This document shows, piece by piece, positions 24,901 to 35,545 of a stretch of DNA of 64,000 bases (positions within the stretch are counted from its first letter, which is position 1; each line of letters starts with the position of its first letter). The stretch is from Pseudo-nitzschia pungens. Lineage: Eukaryota; Bacillariophyta; Bacillariophyceae; Bacillariales; Bacillariaceae. Where the stretch lies: the NCBI GenBank assembly GCA_037355855.1, contig CM074760.1, forward strand, positions 7,432,501 through 7,496,500, written 5' to 3'. Under the pieces are notes generated by a model. The model had not been told where the DNA came from and ran no database searches. It was given only the letters and a program-made list of their open reading frames with translations. A program made the position numbers and the translations under genes.

Positions 24901-25090
24901 TCTAGTAGTTTAAGTAGTAGTAGTAGTAATACTAGTACTAGCCAGTACTACTACTAGTAGTAGTAGTAAAACTCATATTTCTGAAGGTAGTGCGAGGAGG
25001 AGTAGCAGCAGGAATACTGCTGCTGCTAGTAGTAGTACTACTAGTAGTAGTACTACTAGTAGCACTACCGGTATTACTAGTACTAGTACC
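24901..25090. repeat. Palindromic (TAG)n/(CTA)n trinucleotide block
   Basis: Runs of TAGTAGTAG alternate with CTACTACTA, repeatedly meeting as ACTAGT. The strand can therefore fold back on itself in many registers. Similar blocks occur near 34420-34553, 46865-46935 and 50023-50105. Confidence 0.9.
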
Positions 25091-25710
25091 ACTCTCTGGA
25101 GACTGGGAATTTCTCGTCATTTTCTCTTTCTTTCGAAGTTCAGTAATGCAACGATGGTTTCTCTTCGCTACTGCTACTAGTACTACTAGTACTAGTACTG
25201 CTGCAGCCTGTTGACCTCCTCCAGGAATAAGGACATTATGCAATTGTTGATTTCGCTTTCTCTTCCTGAGCGCACATTTCCACTTACTTACTACCGGTAA
25301 GGTTTACCGTAGGGTTCTTGTAATCGGACGGAAAGATTACATGGACACAGATACACGTAAGGTTACATACCGATACTCGTTCCATCGCGTGGCAACATTT
25401 CTTTGGTTGAGAACCCGGTTCTTCTTTCGTTTCCGGTACCTTACTCTAAGGTGACACTGACCTGGATAGTACACTGAACACGAAGTAAACCTTATTCCCG
25501 CTTTTCGGGCCGTCGCATGAATTCTTGTTTTCCTGTGCAAGTTGAAAGTACTATACGGTAAGGTTACCGGTAAGGGTTTAGGAAAAAGAGCTGCATTCTC
25601 CTTTTCCTCGGAAGCAAGTGTTTCCCTTGCGACCAATCAGGGACGATTGGAAGAACAAAGCAGATGGTTAAAAATAGATTGCTTAAGCAGACGTCCACGA
25701 AAAGGATGTG

Positions 25711-25752
25711 TGGCATTACATTCTTGGCATTACATTCTTAGCATTACATTCT
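25711..25752. repeat. 14-bp tandem triplicate
   Basis: TGGCATTACATTCT occurs twice in a row, then once more as TAGCATTACATTCT. Confidence 0.95.
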
Positions 25753-26134
25753 TAAATGTCAAAAATTGTTCCTCAATCACTATCGTCGATCAGGTATGTG
25801 ATCGCAACCGCATTTTTTTGTCTGTTGACCAAATGTCTACACGTATTGTGTTGTAGTGTCAAAATTTCATGGAAAATGCAACGCTCAATGCATCTCATGA
25901 TATTCGAGAACGCTTTTCCAATAACAAGAAACTAAGATTACCGTACAAGTATTTCTTGGGTCCGATTTGCATTCAGTTGTGTTGTTTGTTGATCAGAATA
26001 AGATTACCGTTCAATCAACAAGTGACACAAATCGTACGGCGCCAATAAGGCGTGAGATCAATGACTGCTGAAAGTAGATGCAATACCTTAGACAATAATA
26101 TACCATCGCGTCCTACTAAGATTCCTCTTCCGTT

Positions 26135-26218
26135 CTGTAACGGAATCCATTTTTTCGGATAGGCAGTAGCTGGAAACTGTAACGGAATCCATTTTTTCGG
26201 ATAGGCAGTAGCTGGAAA
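26135..26218. repeat. Perfect 42-bp tandem duplication
   Basis: Two identical, directly adjacent 42-bp units (26135-26176 and 26177-26218), each beginning CTGTAACGGAATCC and ending AGTAGCTGGAAA. The block ends 31 bp before the ATG of the WTPEEE/poly-Q gene, so it is probably in its 5' UTR or core promoter. Confidence 0.97.
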
Positions 26219-26249
26219 GTGTGACAACGGGTGATTGGTGATTTCAAGG

Positions 26250-29200
26250 ATGACGACAATAACCGAAGAAAATGCATCGCAGATATCATCGTTGTCCTCA
26301 ATCTTCACATCCGATCCGGTCTGCGCTTTCACTGTAGCTCCTACCAGTGCTGCTGCCTCTGATCAAGCCCGCCCTCCACCTAACAGAGCTGCTCCATTGG
26401 CACCGGCGCCTCCTCTTGCAAAACTAAAGATGCCGGTGCCAATGCCGATCCCAAATGCAGCAATCAGGTCTTCATCGCGAACATATTCGCGAGGAGCGGT
26501 TTTGTCCAATGCCGAGACATCGTGTTCATCTCATGTTCAATTTCCATCTGGGCACCCAACATTAGAGACGACCGGGAAACAACTTCAACAGGACCCAAAA
26601 CCAACAACTAGCAACTACGGAAGGATGATCACTCGCTCCGGGAAGTGGACACCCGAAGAGGAGGATTACGCCGATATGCTTATTGAGCTCTTCGAACTGG
26701 GAAGAGTCGATGAATTCGAACATCATGATGGCAACGAAAGCTTCGATGACAATACCGCGAAAGAAGGTTCGAATCAATCGACAACAGGAACATTCAAAAT
26801 CACAAACGGGATGACACTGCGATCCTACCTTAGTCGCAAGCTCTTTTGCTCACCCATGAGAATATCCAAAAAGTTTGCCGGTAGGGGGATCGGGAAGCTG
26901 GTATACATGAGCCAGAGACCAAGCACGTTCGCAGACCTGCAGCAACAGCAGCAGCTCGGATTTCCATCGGGGATGCTGTACAATCAAGGATCGCTACCGC
27001 TTCCACCGGCTGTGCATTGGGAAAAACTGAATCGATTGAAACAGGCAGAAATGAGGTTTTTGAGTGTTGCTTTTCCGCATGGAGGTCCATTGGGAAAGGT
27101 AAGTGAACAATGCCACAAACAATGATCTTGCACAAACAAACACTCGTGTCATTTTACTTCGTTTCAAATCATACCCTTACCTATTACTTTTGATGATCTC
27201 TGCTTTCATTTTCTGCTGTTGTTATCTATGGATTAATACAAACAGAAGACTCCTCGTCAAGGATTTCTAGAAGGCACAACTCCACAAAATATCGTGACCT
27301 CCAATGGCCTTGTTCCTAACGCTCTGGCGTTGAATCAAATTCCGCAAGCTTGCCTACAGTCTTCTTCTAGCCCAAATGAAGTCCAACAGAACTTCATTTC
27401 TCTTCCCAACAACATTTTCTCTAACAACAATCCGAACCACAATGCTACTAATCATGAAACGCCATCCACATCACATTCATTCTCGAACAGCGCAGCCCAA
27501 CCACAGCAAAACCAATCGCAAGACCTACTGCAAAGTCAACAAATGCAACGACAGCAGATGCAACAACAACAGATGCAGCAACAACAGATGCAGCAACAAC
27601 AGATGCAGCAACAACAGATGCCACAACAACAGATGCAGCAACAACAGATGCCACAACAACAGATGCAGCAACAACAGATGCAGCAACAACAGATGCAGCA
27701 ACAACAGATGCAGCAACAACAGATGCCGCAACAACAGATGCAGCAACAACAGATGCAGCAACAACAGATGCAGCAACAACAGATGCAGCAACAACAGATG
27801 CAGCAACAACAGATGCCGCAACAACAGATGCAGCAACAACAGATGCAACAACAACAGATGCCGCAGCAGCAGATGCAGCAACAACAGATACAACAACAAC
27901 AGATGCAGCAACAACAGATGCCACAACAACAGATGCCACAACAACAGATGCAGCAACAACAGATGCAGCAACAACAGATGCAGCAACAACAGATGCAGCA
28001 ACAACAGATGCCGCAACAACAGATGCAGCAACAACAGATGCAACAACAACAGATGCCGCAGCAGCAGATGCAGCAACAACAGATACAACAACAACAGATG
28101 CAGCAACAACAGATGCAACAACAGTTGATTCACCAGCAGCGGATGCAACAACAACAGCTACCGCAACAGTTGATTCACCAGCAGCAGATCCAACAACAAC
28201 AACAACAACAACAGATTCAACAGCAACAGATGCCACAACAACTGATGCAGCAGCACCAACAACAGATTCAACGGATGCAGCAACAACAGCAGATGCAACA
28301 ACAACAAATGCAACAGCAGCAAGAGTTCAATAATAATTCCATGCGTCTCCATCAAAAATCCAATGTTTCAAATGCCCCTGGCTTTGGGCGTAAACATTCC
28401 GCCCCGACTGAGAACTGTGTTCCCAATTCTCCTGACATCATCAAAAGCTCCGAGCCCTATTCCCAACATGGCAATCAAAAGCCACAGCAGCAATCGCCAA
28501 TCAGTGCAGCGCCTAGATTATTGTCACCAAAGCCGGAAATAAAAGTTGCTCATAATGATATGTCGATACAACCCATTTTTCCTGTATTGGACGGCAGTAT
28601 AACATCTCAACTACAGGAGTTACAGCGCCAAAAACAAAAGACTCAAAAGCAAAACAAGTCCCAAATCGAAAGGCTGGAGGAGGCCTACCTTAGCAGCGTT
28701 TCACCAAACAAATTCCCCATGTCCAAAGTGGATAATACTCACGGCAAAATGATTTCACATACATCGCCATTGCCGCTTGATGTCTTCACTGCTAAGAACA
28801 ACATTGAACAATCTCATTCGAATCAGAAAACATCAACTGTTCCAATGCGAATCCCTTACGTTACTCCTGCTCTTACCACGTCAGGGAATGACACAAAGCC
28901 GATAGAATTTCAAATGAAGATTTCATCTTCCCAACACAACAAGTCGACAGACGTAAATCGGTTCAACAACATGAAATCATTGGAAAAAACAAACGTTTTC
29001 GCTGGTGTTCAGTCGAGTCAGATGACGATCGATTCCACAAAATTGGAAATCGTTCTCCCGAATTTCTTGTTGGGCTTTGAGAAGGTGACGAAACAAAATC
29101 AGAACGATCATCTCAATCCATGCGTCACAAACAATTCGGCCGACGATTTGGAGCACTCCGCTCAGTTCTCACCCGCTTATCACACGAGCAAATCGTTCGA

Positions 29201-29937
29201 TGATTTTCATCGGTTTTTAGGAAAAGGTCTGCCGCACGAAAACGAAACATCTTCGAAACTATCTGGCGTGAAACCGGGGAATGGTGTTGAATTCGCCGAC
29301 ACTAAAGACATCGGGCTCGGTATTCCATCCATTGATTCCTACGATGGATTGCCTACGCTGATCTTGCAGAAGCGAACACGAAGACAGCAAGGTTTGGCCC
29401 CGGGTATCAACAAGACGGATGCAACAAGCTTGAGATGTGACAAAATCAAAAGCAATGAAATGCTTTTGAGCGATGCCTATCAAGAAGCAATCAAGACTTT
29501 CGCAAGCCAGTCGGCACCACAATCCCTCGCTGTACCAAGTCAGAACACAAGCCGTGGCTCTGATCAGTGCAACATGCTTTGCGCAGACATCCGCAACGGC
29601 AAGAATCAAGTTTTCTGCAGACAAGTCGAACCAGCAAGACCGTGAACTGCAAGTGCTCTCCCAACGGAATCAACAGCAGCAGCAGCAGCAGCAGCAATCC
29701 GATGGACGAATGGAATTTGAGAATGTGTTTGAAGATTGTGGGTCTCTGAATTCTTCGGACCATATTTATGGAACCTTTGATGACAGGGCTGCCATTGTGA
29801 CGAGTCCTTCGGATTATTGCGCAAGCCATACAGGTCCAAACTCTGTAGGTGGATCGGGAGAAGGGACTTCGGACGATTCGATCGGTACATATTCCGAAGT
29901 GTCTTCTCGCTACAAGAAAAGAAAACTGGAGGCTTGA
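26250..29937 (+). CDS. WTPEEE-motif nuclear-factor-like protein with long poly-Gln repeat
   Basis: Exons 26250-27098 and 27246-29937; the intron (27099-27245) is GT-AG, phase 0. The N-terminal exon carries SGKWTPEEEDYADMLI and then TLRSYLSRKLFCSPMRISKK plus GIGKLVY. I associate this motif pair with a family of probable nuclear factors expanded in diatoms; DNA binding is not demonstrated. Exon 2 holds a very long MQQQQ/MPQQQ repeat, a disordered region and a C-terminus ending in the basic YKKRKLEA. The frame used through the repeat stops at TGA 29643-29645. The acidic C-terminal tail with a second Gln run lies in the +1 frame, so one extra base somewhere in about 29470-29645 is implied. After removing it the protein is about 1179 residues. 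Confidence 0.75.
27541..28330 (+). repeat. 15-bp minisatellite coding MQQQQ
   Basis: About 37 near-perfect copies of CAACAACAGATGCAG, becoming irregular after 28110. It encodes Met/Pro-Gln4 units. The repeat contains no stop in any forward frame and in at least two reverse frames, so long artefactual open frames such as LLLHLLL and VVAASVV run over it. Confidence 0.97.
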
Positions 29938-30294
29938 CCCGAGATGATGCTGTCTCGTGAGAAGAGCGTGCCCGTGCTGAATAATAATCAGTGTTGATGG
30001 TGCCACCTGCATTGAGAATACATACAACGACGTGTTACTTTTTGTTTCTGGAGGGACCCACAAATGAACAAAATAAAATGGAAACAAAGAATGCTGCACG
30101 GTTGTTCAACAACGAAAGTTTTTTTTCCGGTTTCGCATCCACCATTCACTCGCTACACATGTACATAATAATAAGAAAATACCGCTATGATAATGATAAA
30201 AATTCGATTGCTTGATCCAGGACGCGAGATTCCTACTGCTAATACTGCTACTACTACTGCTACTACTATAATATTAGTATTGTTCTCATTTTTT
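29938..30294. other. Convergent 3' spacer
   Basis: 357 bp between the WTPEEE gene and the glycosyltransferase gene. It contains a short (CTA)n/(CTG)n run near 30237-30270. No gene seen. Confidence 0.55.
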
Positions 30295-33149
30295 TCAAAC
30301 AGTTGAAGTGCTCGCAGTGCCAACGCGATCGTGGAGTCCACGCTTGACGTGCCTCGACCACTGGGCGTCGACGTAGAATCTCAAAACCTCGTTGGCTCGA
30401 ACATTGTCCGTATAGAGTCGATCGAGGCCGTAAATGCCCGCCTTGACGTGGGTCTTGCTGTAGTGTTCCTTCGTCGTTTCTTGGTTCGCCCGATCGTCGG
30501 AATCGGGAAGATCGGTGGCCGCCACCACCAGGTTCTTTTCCACAAACGTGAATCGGTGCGACCCCATGTCCCACTTGTTTTGGTGCAAGATGATCGTCCG
30601 TCCCGGAATCTTCTTGCTCGGCTTGTCGTCGACTCCAATGACGAATTCCGTCCCCTTTTGCAGAGCATCTTGTTTGCGCTGTTCCCACAGGTCGATCTCG
30701 CCCGATTCGAATTGGGTCTGGCCGTGTCGGCCGAGCACCTTGTTCACCATGGCTCCGAGAATGCAGGGCCCGGCGGTGAAGAGCGTATCGAACGCGTGCA
30801 GCATGCTCATTTCCGGATTCGGGCAGAACATGGCGTCCGTGTCGACCCCGGTGAAGCGGTTTCGAATGTTGTTGACGACCGTCTCGATGGTTTTGGCCAA
30901 AAAGGGATGTCCCGGTGCCGCCGCAATGAATCCGTTCCACAGGCACATTCGACGATTCACGGGCGTTCCCGGCTCGTCCTGCGGGACCATGAACCCAATG
31001 TCCGGTCCAATGGCGAGATCGAGGTTGGTTTCCAGCATGATATCCATGTCGGCGTACACCCCGCCGCGGATCAGCAGCACGCAGTAGCGAAACAGATCGG
31101 CCTTGAAGGCCCCCGGCCGGAGTGTTTCGTAGGCCTCTCGAACCTCCGGTGGAAAGTGCGTGCTGAGAAACTCGAGGCTCATTTCGTCCGTGTAGAATTG
31201 GTATTCCCATCCGGACTGCTTGAAGGATTCGATGAGGCGGCTCATGTTTGGGTACTTTTCCGGTGTGACGGCTTCGTAATAGGTCTGGTGCACGATGCGG
31301 GGAATCAATCGAGATGGCTCCCGGGCGAAAATGGGAGGGCTAATGACCAGAGACTTGGAAACAAATTTCTCCTCCACCGGAATGTGGCATAGGGACTTGC
31401 AGTAGCACGGACATTCGTGAGCGCAAGTCTTGCAGTCGGCTCCTTGCTTGTTGCGGAGACAGTCGCTGCATTTCTTGTCCGAGGGAAGACAGTCGTTTTG
31501 CAACAGCGTTTCGAAAAAGTTGGGCGTGAGAAGCGTGTCTCCCTCGGGCCGCTTGTGCACCTTTTCGGAAATTGTTGCAATGTACGGAAGATCTTCCGCG
31601 TTGAACTTGCCCTCGTCGTAGTTGAGTGGTTTTGGCAGATCCGAGGTTGGAGGGAGGACCTGGTAAGGAAGGAGCAAGTGTTTGGTCATCATTGTTGGGG
31701 TATAAGTGATGGCGTCGTAAATACTGCAACAAAATCCATTGGGTTCGGGGCAGTTTTGCGTCAGTCTTCGCAAGATGAATCAATGGTGTTTGTGGCGAAC
31801 AGTACGGTACGGTAAAACGTAAAATAGTATTTGTATTATTGGTTGCAGAATGAATCGCGGATCAATGGCAAGTTTCATACAACACAACAGCGAAAGAGAC
31901 GAAAGATGTGGCCGACATGTGAGAACGAATCCATCCAGACAACCCGTCACGCTGAAACAATCACTCAACCATTGTTGCTAGTTTCCCTTCGCTGCACAGG
32001 GGCAGCATCACTGTATCCAACGCAGTCCATTCCATTCCATTTCATTTCATTCCATTCCAGTCAAGCAAAAACAACAAGCAAAAACAACAAAACAAACCAA
32101 AACAAAACAAACCGCAACGCACTGCATCATCCAATCCGAGCCGGATTCGGTTCCATCCACACGTACCGATAGCTGCTGAGTGCGTAGGGAGCAATCGGTG
32201 CCGTGAATTGCCGTTGCCCCAGCGAAAAGAGGCTGCAGGTGTGCTGCAACAGGTACCAGCCCGACTCGACCGACGGTTCCTCGATCGCGGACAGTTCGTT
32301 CGCGCCCGTGTCCGCAGCCACGAGTCCATAGAGAGATTTCGGCAGAAAGAGCGGGGAGGATTCCAGCAGCGACACCTCGGTCGAGAGGAGCAACCGAATC
32401 ATGCCCCCCACGACCGAGGTCGACGACACTGCCGGTTTTTGCTTTTGCATTTGCTTCTTCTTCGTCTTCTGCTTCTTGCCACCGGCAATGTACAGCAGCG
32501 CTCCGTGGATGCTGTCGGGAGCAATTTTCGGATCGTTGATCACGGCGAGGTTTCCGCTCCCGCTGCTCGCCGCCCTCGCCAGGACGCGGTCGAGCGTCGT
32601 GCCGAGCGTCGATTGGGAATCCACGTACAATCCTCCGTCGTAGTGTTCCAGCGCACAGTACTTGAGGAGTTCCGTGGCCAGGTGGGGTTGCCTGGACGCC
32701 CTCAGGAGGGCAAATCGCTCCGAAGCGGCGCCCGGCGCGGTAGCGACGACGTTGCTCCCGCAGGTTTCCAGAAACGACGGCGGTTGCTCCGGGTCGAGCG
32801 GAATGATCTCTTTCACTGCCGGAGAGTTGTAGAGATCGTCGATCAGTTTCTCCGTCACGGGAGCCGACGCTTTGTCCGCCGAATCGTCTGCCCGGGAGTG
32901 GTGGTAGACGGGATAAAAGACGCGAATGCCGGCACCGCCGTTGTTTACCTTTGTGTTGGTGTTCCCGTACGCATTGCTTCCATACGAAGAAGCGGTCGCG
33001 GAATAGGAAAATTCCGCGGACGGATTCGAACCGAGGAGCGTGTAGCCAAGAATGCAGCCGACCACCACTACAACCACCACCGCGTAAGTCACCGTCACCG
33101 CATTGGGGGGAAATTTGGACGCCTTGCTGGTCTTCCTCCGGATTTCCAT
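30295..33149 (-). CDS. Type II membrane protein with two glycosyltransferase-sugar-binding (DXD) domains
   Basis: Proposed as one gene: exon 1 33149-32167 and exon 2 31765-30295, intron 31766-32166 (401 bp, donor GTACGT). The join is in frame (SSYR to LTQNCPEP) and exon 2 has no good ATG of its own. The total is 817 residues. The N-terminus has a signal anchor (VTYAVVVVVVVGCILGYTLL). The second domain is a clear OCH1-like transferase: IPRIVHQTYYEA, then FKADLFRYCVLLIRGGVYAD followed by MD, giving the DMD metal site. The first domain repeats this pattern as ELLKYCALEHYDGGLYVDSQ, with VDSQ where DXD is expected, so it may be catalytically dead. A Golgi glycosylation role is inferred. Alternative: two adjacent genes, the first ending at stop 32127. 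Confidence 0.7.
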
Positions 33150-35545
33150 TCTTTCTTCTGTTTGGTCGATGCTCCGAATCGCAGCCCGGCGAGGATTCAA
33201 ACAACGAGTTTTTGTTTTGTTTTGTTTTGTTTTGTTTTATTCGGATCTAGTCGAAGCGAAGCGATGCGATGCGATGCGATTCGATGGGAGTGCCCGGTGT
33301 GGTGTCCAGCGCCTATCGTTTTTGCTTCTCGAAAAGTTTCTCTCGGTTGCGCTTTGTTCTCGTGCGTCTTGTGTCTCGTTCCGTTCTGCTTCTCCGTTCG
33401 CCTTTCGTGTTGTTGTGTCTTTTCTTTGATGCTTCTTGGTTGCTCGCAAGGAACAAATAGAGCATTGCCGACAATTTTGCTCCGGGTGAATGGCTTCCCG
33501 CTCGACTGCGTCCAACGTCCGAATGCCGTACTCGTGCTTGTAGCAGTAACAGAGTTTCGGCACCGTGCGGTAATTACCGTATTCAGTATCACGAAGCCTC
33601 ATTTTGTTCCTTTTCCGTTCCAGCTGAGTACGGTACACACATACACTGTACGAGTCGTACGAACTCCTACAATTATTTTTTGCACGAACTCCTCGGTGTA
33701 CGTTCAGTAGGAGTTCGTACGTTCGGTTAAGAAACTAACGCACACAATAACCTTACTCAATACGGTAACCTTAACTTACCGGTAGGAACTCTGATGGATG
33801 TGATCCGGCATTCGATCCGGCGCGGATGGACACCAGCCCAATAACACCCGAGCTACCTTCTCGAACCTGTGCGTCACGCTGGAAAAATATCCATTGGGGG
33901 TTGATTCACCAAAAACATATCACTTGTTTTCGTGCAGTGATAATTACCGTACTGTACATCGTAGTAATATGTATTGCACTAAGTAAGGTTTTACGGTAGG
34001 CGCAAAATTTTCGACACATGTGGATCTTAGCGCACCTGCTGCTGCTGCTGCTGCTGCTGCTTGCAGAGCTCATGTGATTGCGACGGGAAGTGTGTTGCGT
34101 GATGTGTGGTGCGGTGGTTCACAGTCCCACGAGACGGGAGAACCCGTGCTATTAGCAGTACTGTACGGTAGCAAGAAGTGAGTGCGAGCAGCAGCACCAG
34201 CCGACGCAACAGCAGGAGCAGCACCGCTGTTGAGAATGGAGATGAAAGAAACAACAACAACAAGCTCAGCTTCTTGGCAATCATGATGGGGTGACTTGTT
34301 GTTGTTGGAAAAAGAAGACTTTGCAGTGCGGGTGGTGATCTTGACTCATTATTTTCAGCACACCTGGACCTTCTCAAGAAGAGTCCGTCTCCTCTTCGTA
34401 GTCCTTATTGTACAAGTCTAGCTACTACTGTTACTAGTAGTAGTAGTAGTACTACTAGTAGTACTATCATTAGTAGTATTACTCGTAGTACTATTAGTAG
34501 TCCCGACGCAAGAATACAGAACCTAGTTTTATTATTACTACTAGTAGTAGAACCATGGAGGGTACACCAGACCGGGGGTGGTAAGGTTAGTACTGCTGTT
34601 GGTTTCATATTTCCCTTTTTCCTCATTCCTCGTCAGCATTGATTCCTTTATTTCTTTTTGCTAGTGTTCCTGGTTGTGCTGGACGGCCTGGTGCATCGTC
34701 CATTGTGACGGTAAAACTTGGTTTGTCGTCCGGACTATCGACACGTGTATTTTTATCCGTTAGTAGTACTTCGTGCGATTTGCAATTGCGTTGTCAGATG
34801 TCACCACTTTGTATTGCTCTCCAACAAACAGCAATACAGTGTTTTCCGCTAGCGATTCGTAAGACTTACCGATACGTGTACCGGTACATACGATACACCA
34901 TCAATGATGGAATGAATCTACGGTATGTCACTGTCACGGAGAACAACGCACAGCGCGCAACTTGCCAAGACAAGATTTTGTGCATCGTTATGAATTGTGA
35001 TGTTATGAATTACGTAAGGTATTAAACCTCAGTATTCAAGTATGCGAATTACCTTACCTATCACACTGAACACACTTGTATGACCTAGGTATGAGTAATA
35101 ATATTATTGGCATTGGATCATATAACATTGAACGCCGTAGGCGCCGTGCGCCATGCCTTACGTACTTGTACTTGTAGTGCATAAACCTTACCGCATGACT
35201 CTGCTTTTTAAGGCTTTTTAACGTTCCGTACGAGGACGTACGGTACGTGTACGGTTCAGAAAATTCGAGAAAATTATGACCGGCAAAGAGCATGAAAGAC
35301 CACTCCTACGTTCACCTACTGTCGCAAGACGAATTCGACAACGAGTAGAATACGAATACATACCCTACCAATCGACATCATACCGTAGTACGCAACACAC
35401 AATATTATCATCTTCCCATCAAACCTATTTGTCCCGCATCAAAGCCGAGTACTCGTACTTGTAGCATCGCATCCCATCCGATTGAATTGAATTGAATCGA
35501 GTTGAATCGAATCCCAAGCCAGCTTCTTTTGTTACCATTCCAATC
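33150..35545. other. Divergent repeat-rich spacer
   Basis: About 2.4 kb between the glycosyltransferase and ankyrin-WW genes. It contains (TTTTG)n at 33210-33238, (GCGAT)n at 33256-33286, (CTG)n at 34033-34062, CTA/TAG palindromes at 34418-34553, TACCGGTA words and a GAATT/GAATC pentamer tract at 35484-35515 just before the next ATG. No gene supported. Confidence 0.65.
33256..33286. repeat. (GCGAT)n pentanucleotide run
   Basis: Four GCGAT-type units ending in GCGATTCGATG, about 107 bp upstream of the glycosyltransferase ATG. The same repeat with the same terminal variant occurs at 52730-52770, upstream of another minus-strand gene. Confidence 0.9.

Larger units (their letters stand above)
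23844..26249. other. Large divergent repeat-rich spacer
   Basis: About 2.4 kb between the sulfotransferase and WTPEEE genes. It contains dense CTA/TAG trinucleotide palindromes (24901-25090), TACCGGTA and GTAAGGTTAC words (about 25290, 25370, 25555), a 14-bp triplicate and a 42-bp duplication. Small open frames are repeat-derived. No gene supported. Confidence 0.65.

Noticed and set aside
27448..28236. Long reverse-strand frames of Val/Ala or Leu/His repeats
   Set aside because: They are produced by the stop-free 15-bp minisatellite and have no other coding content.
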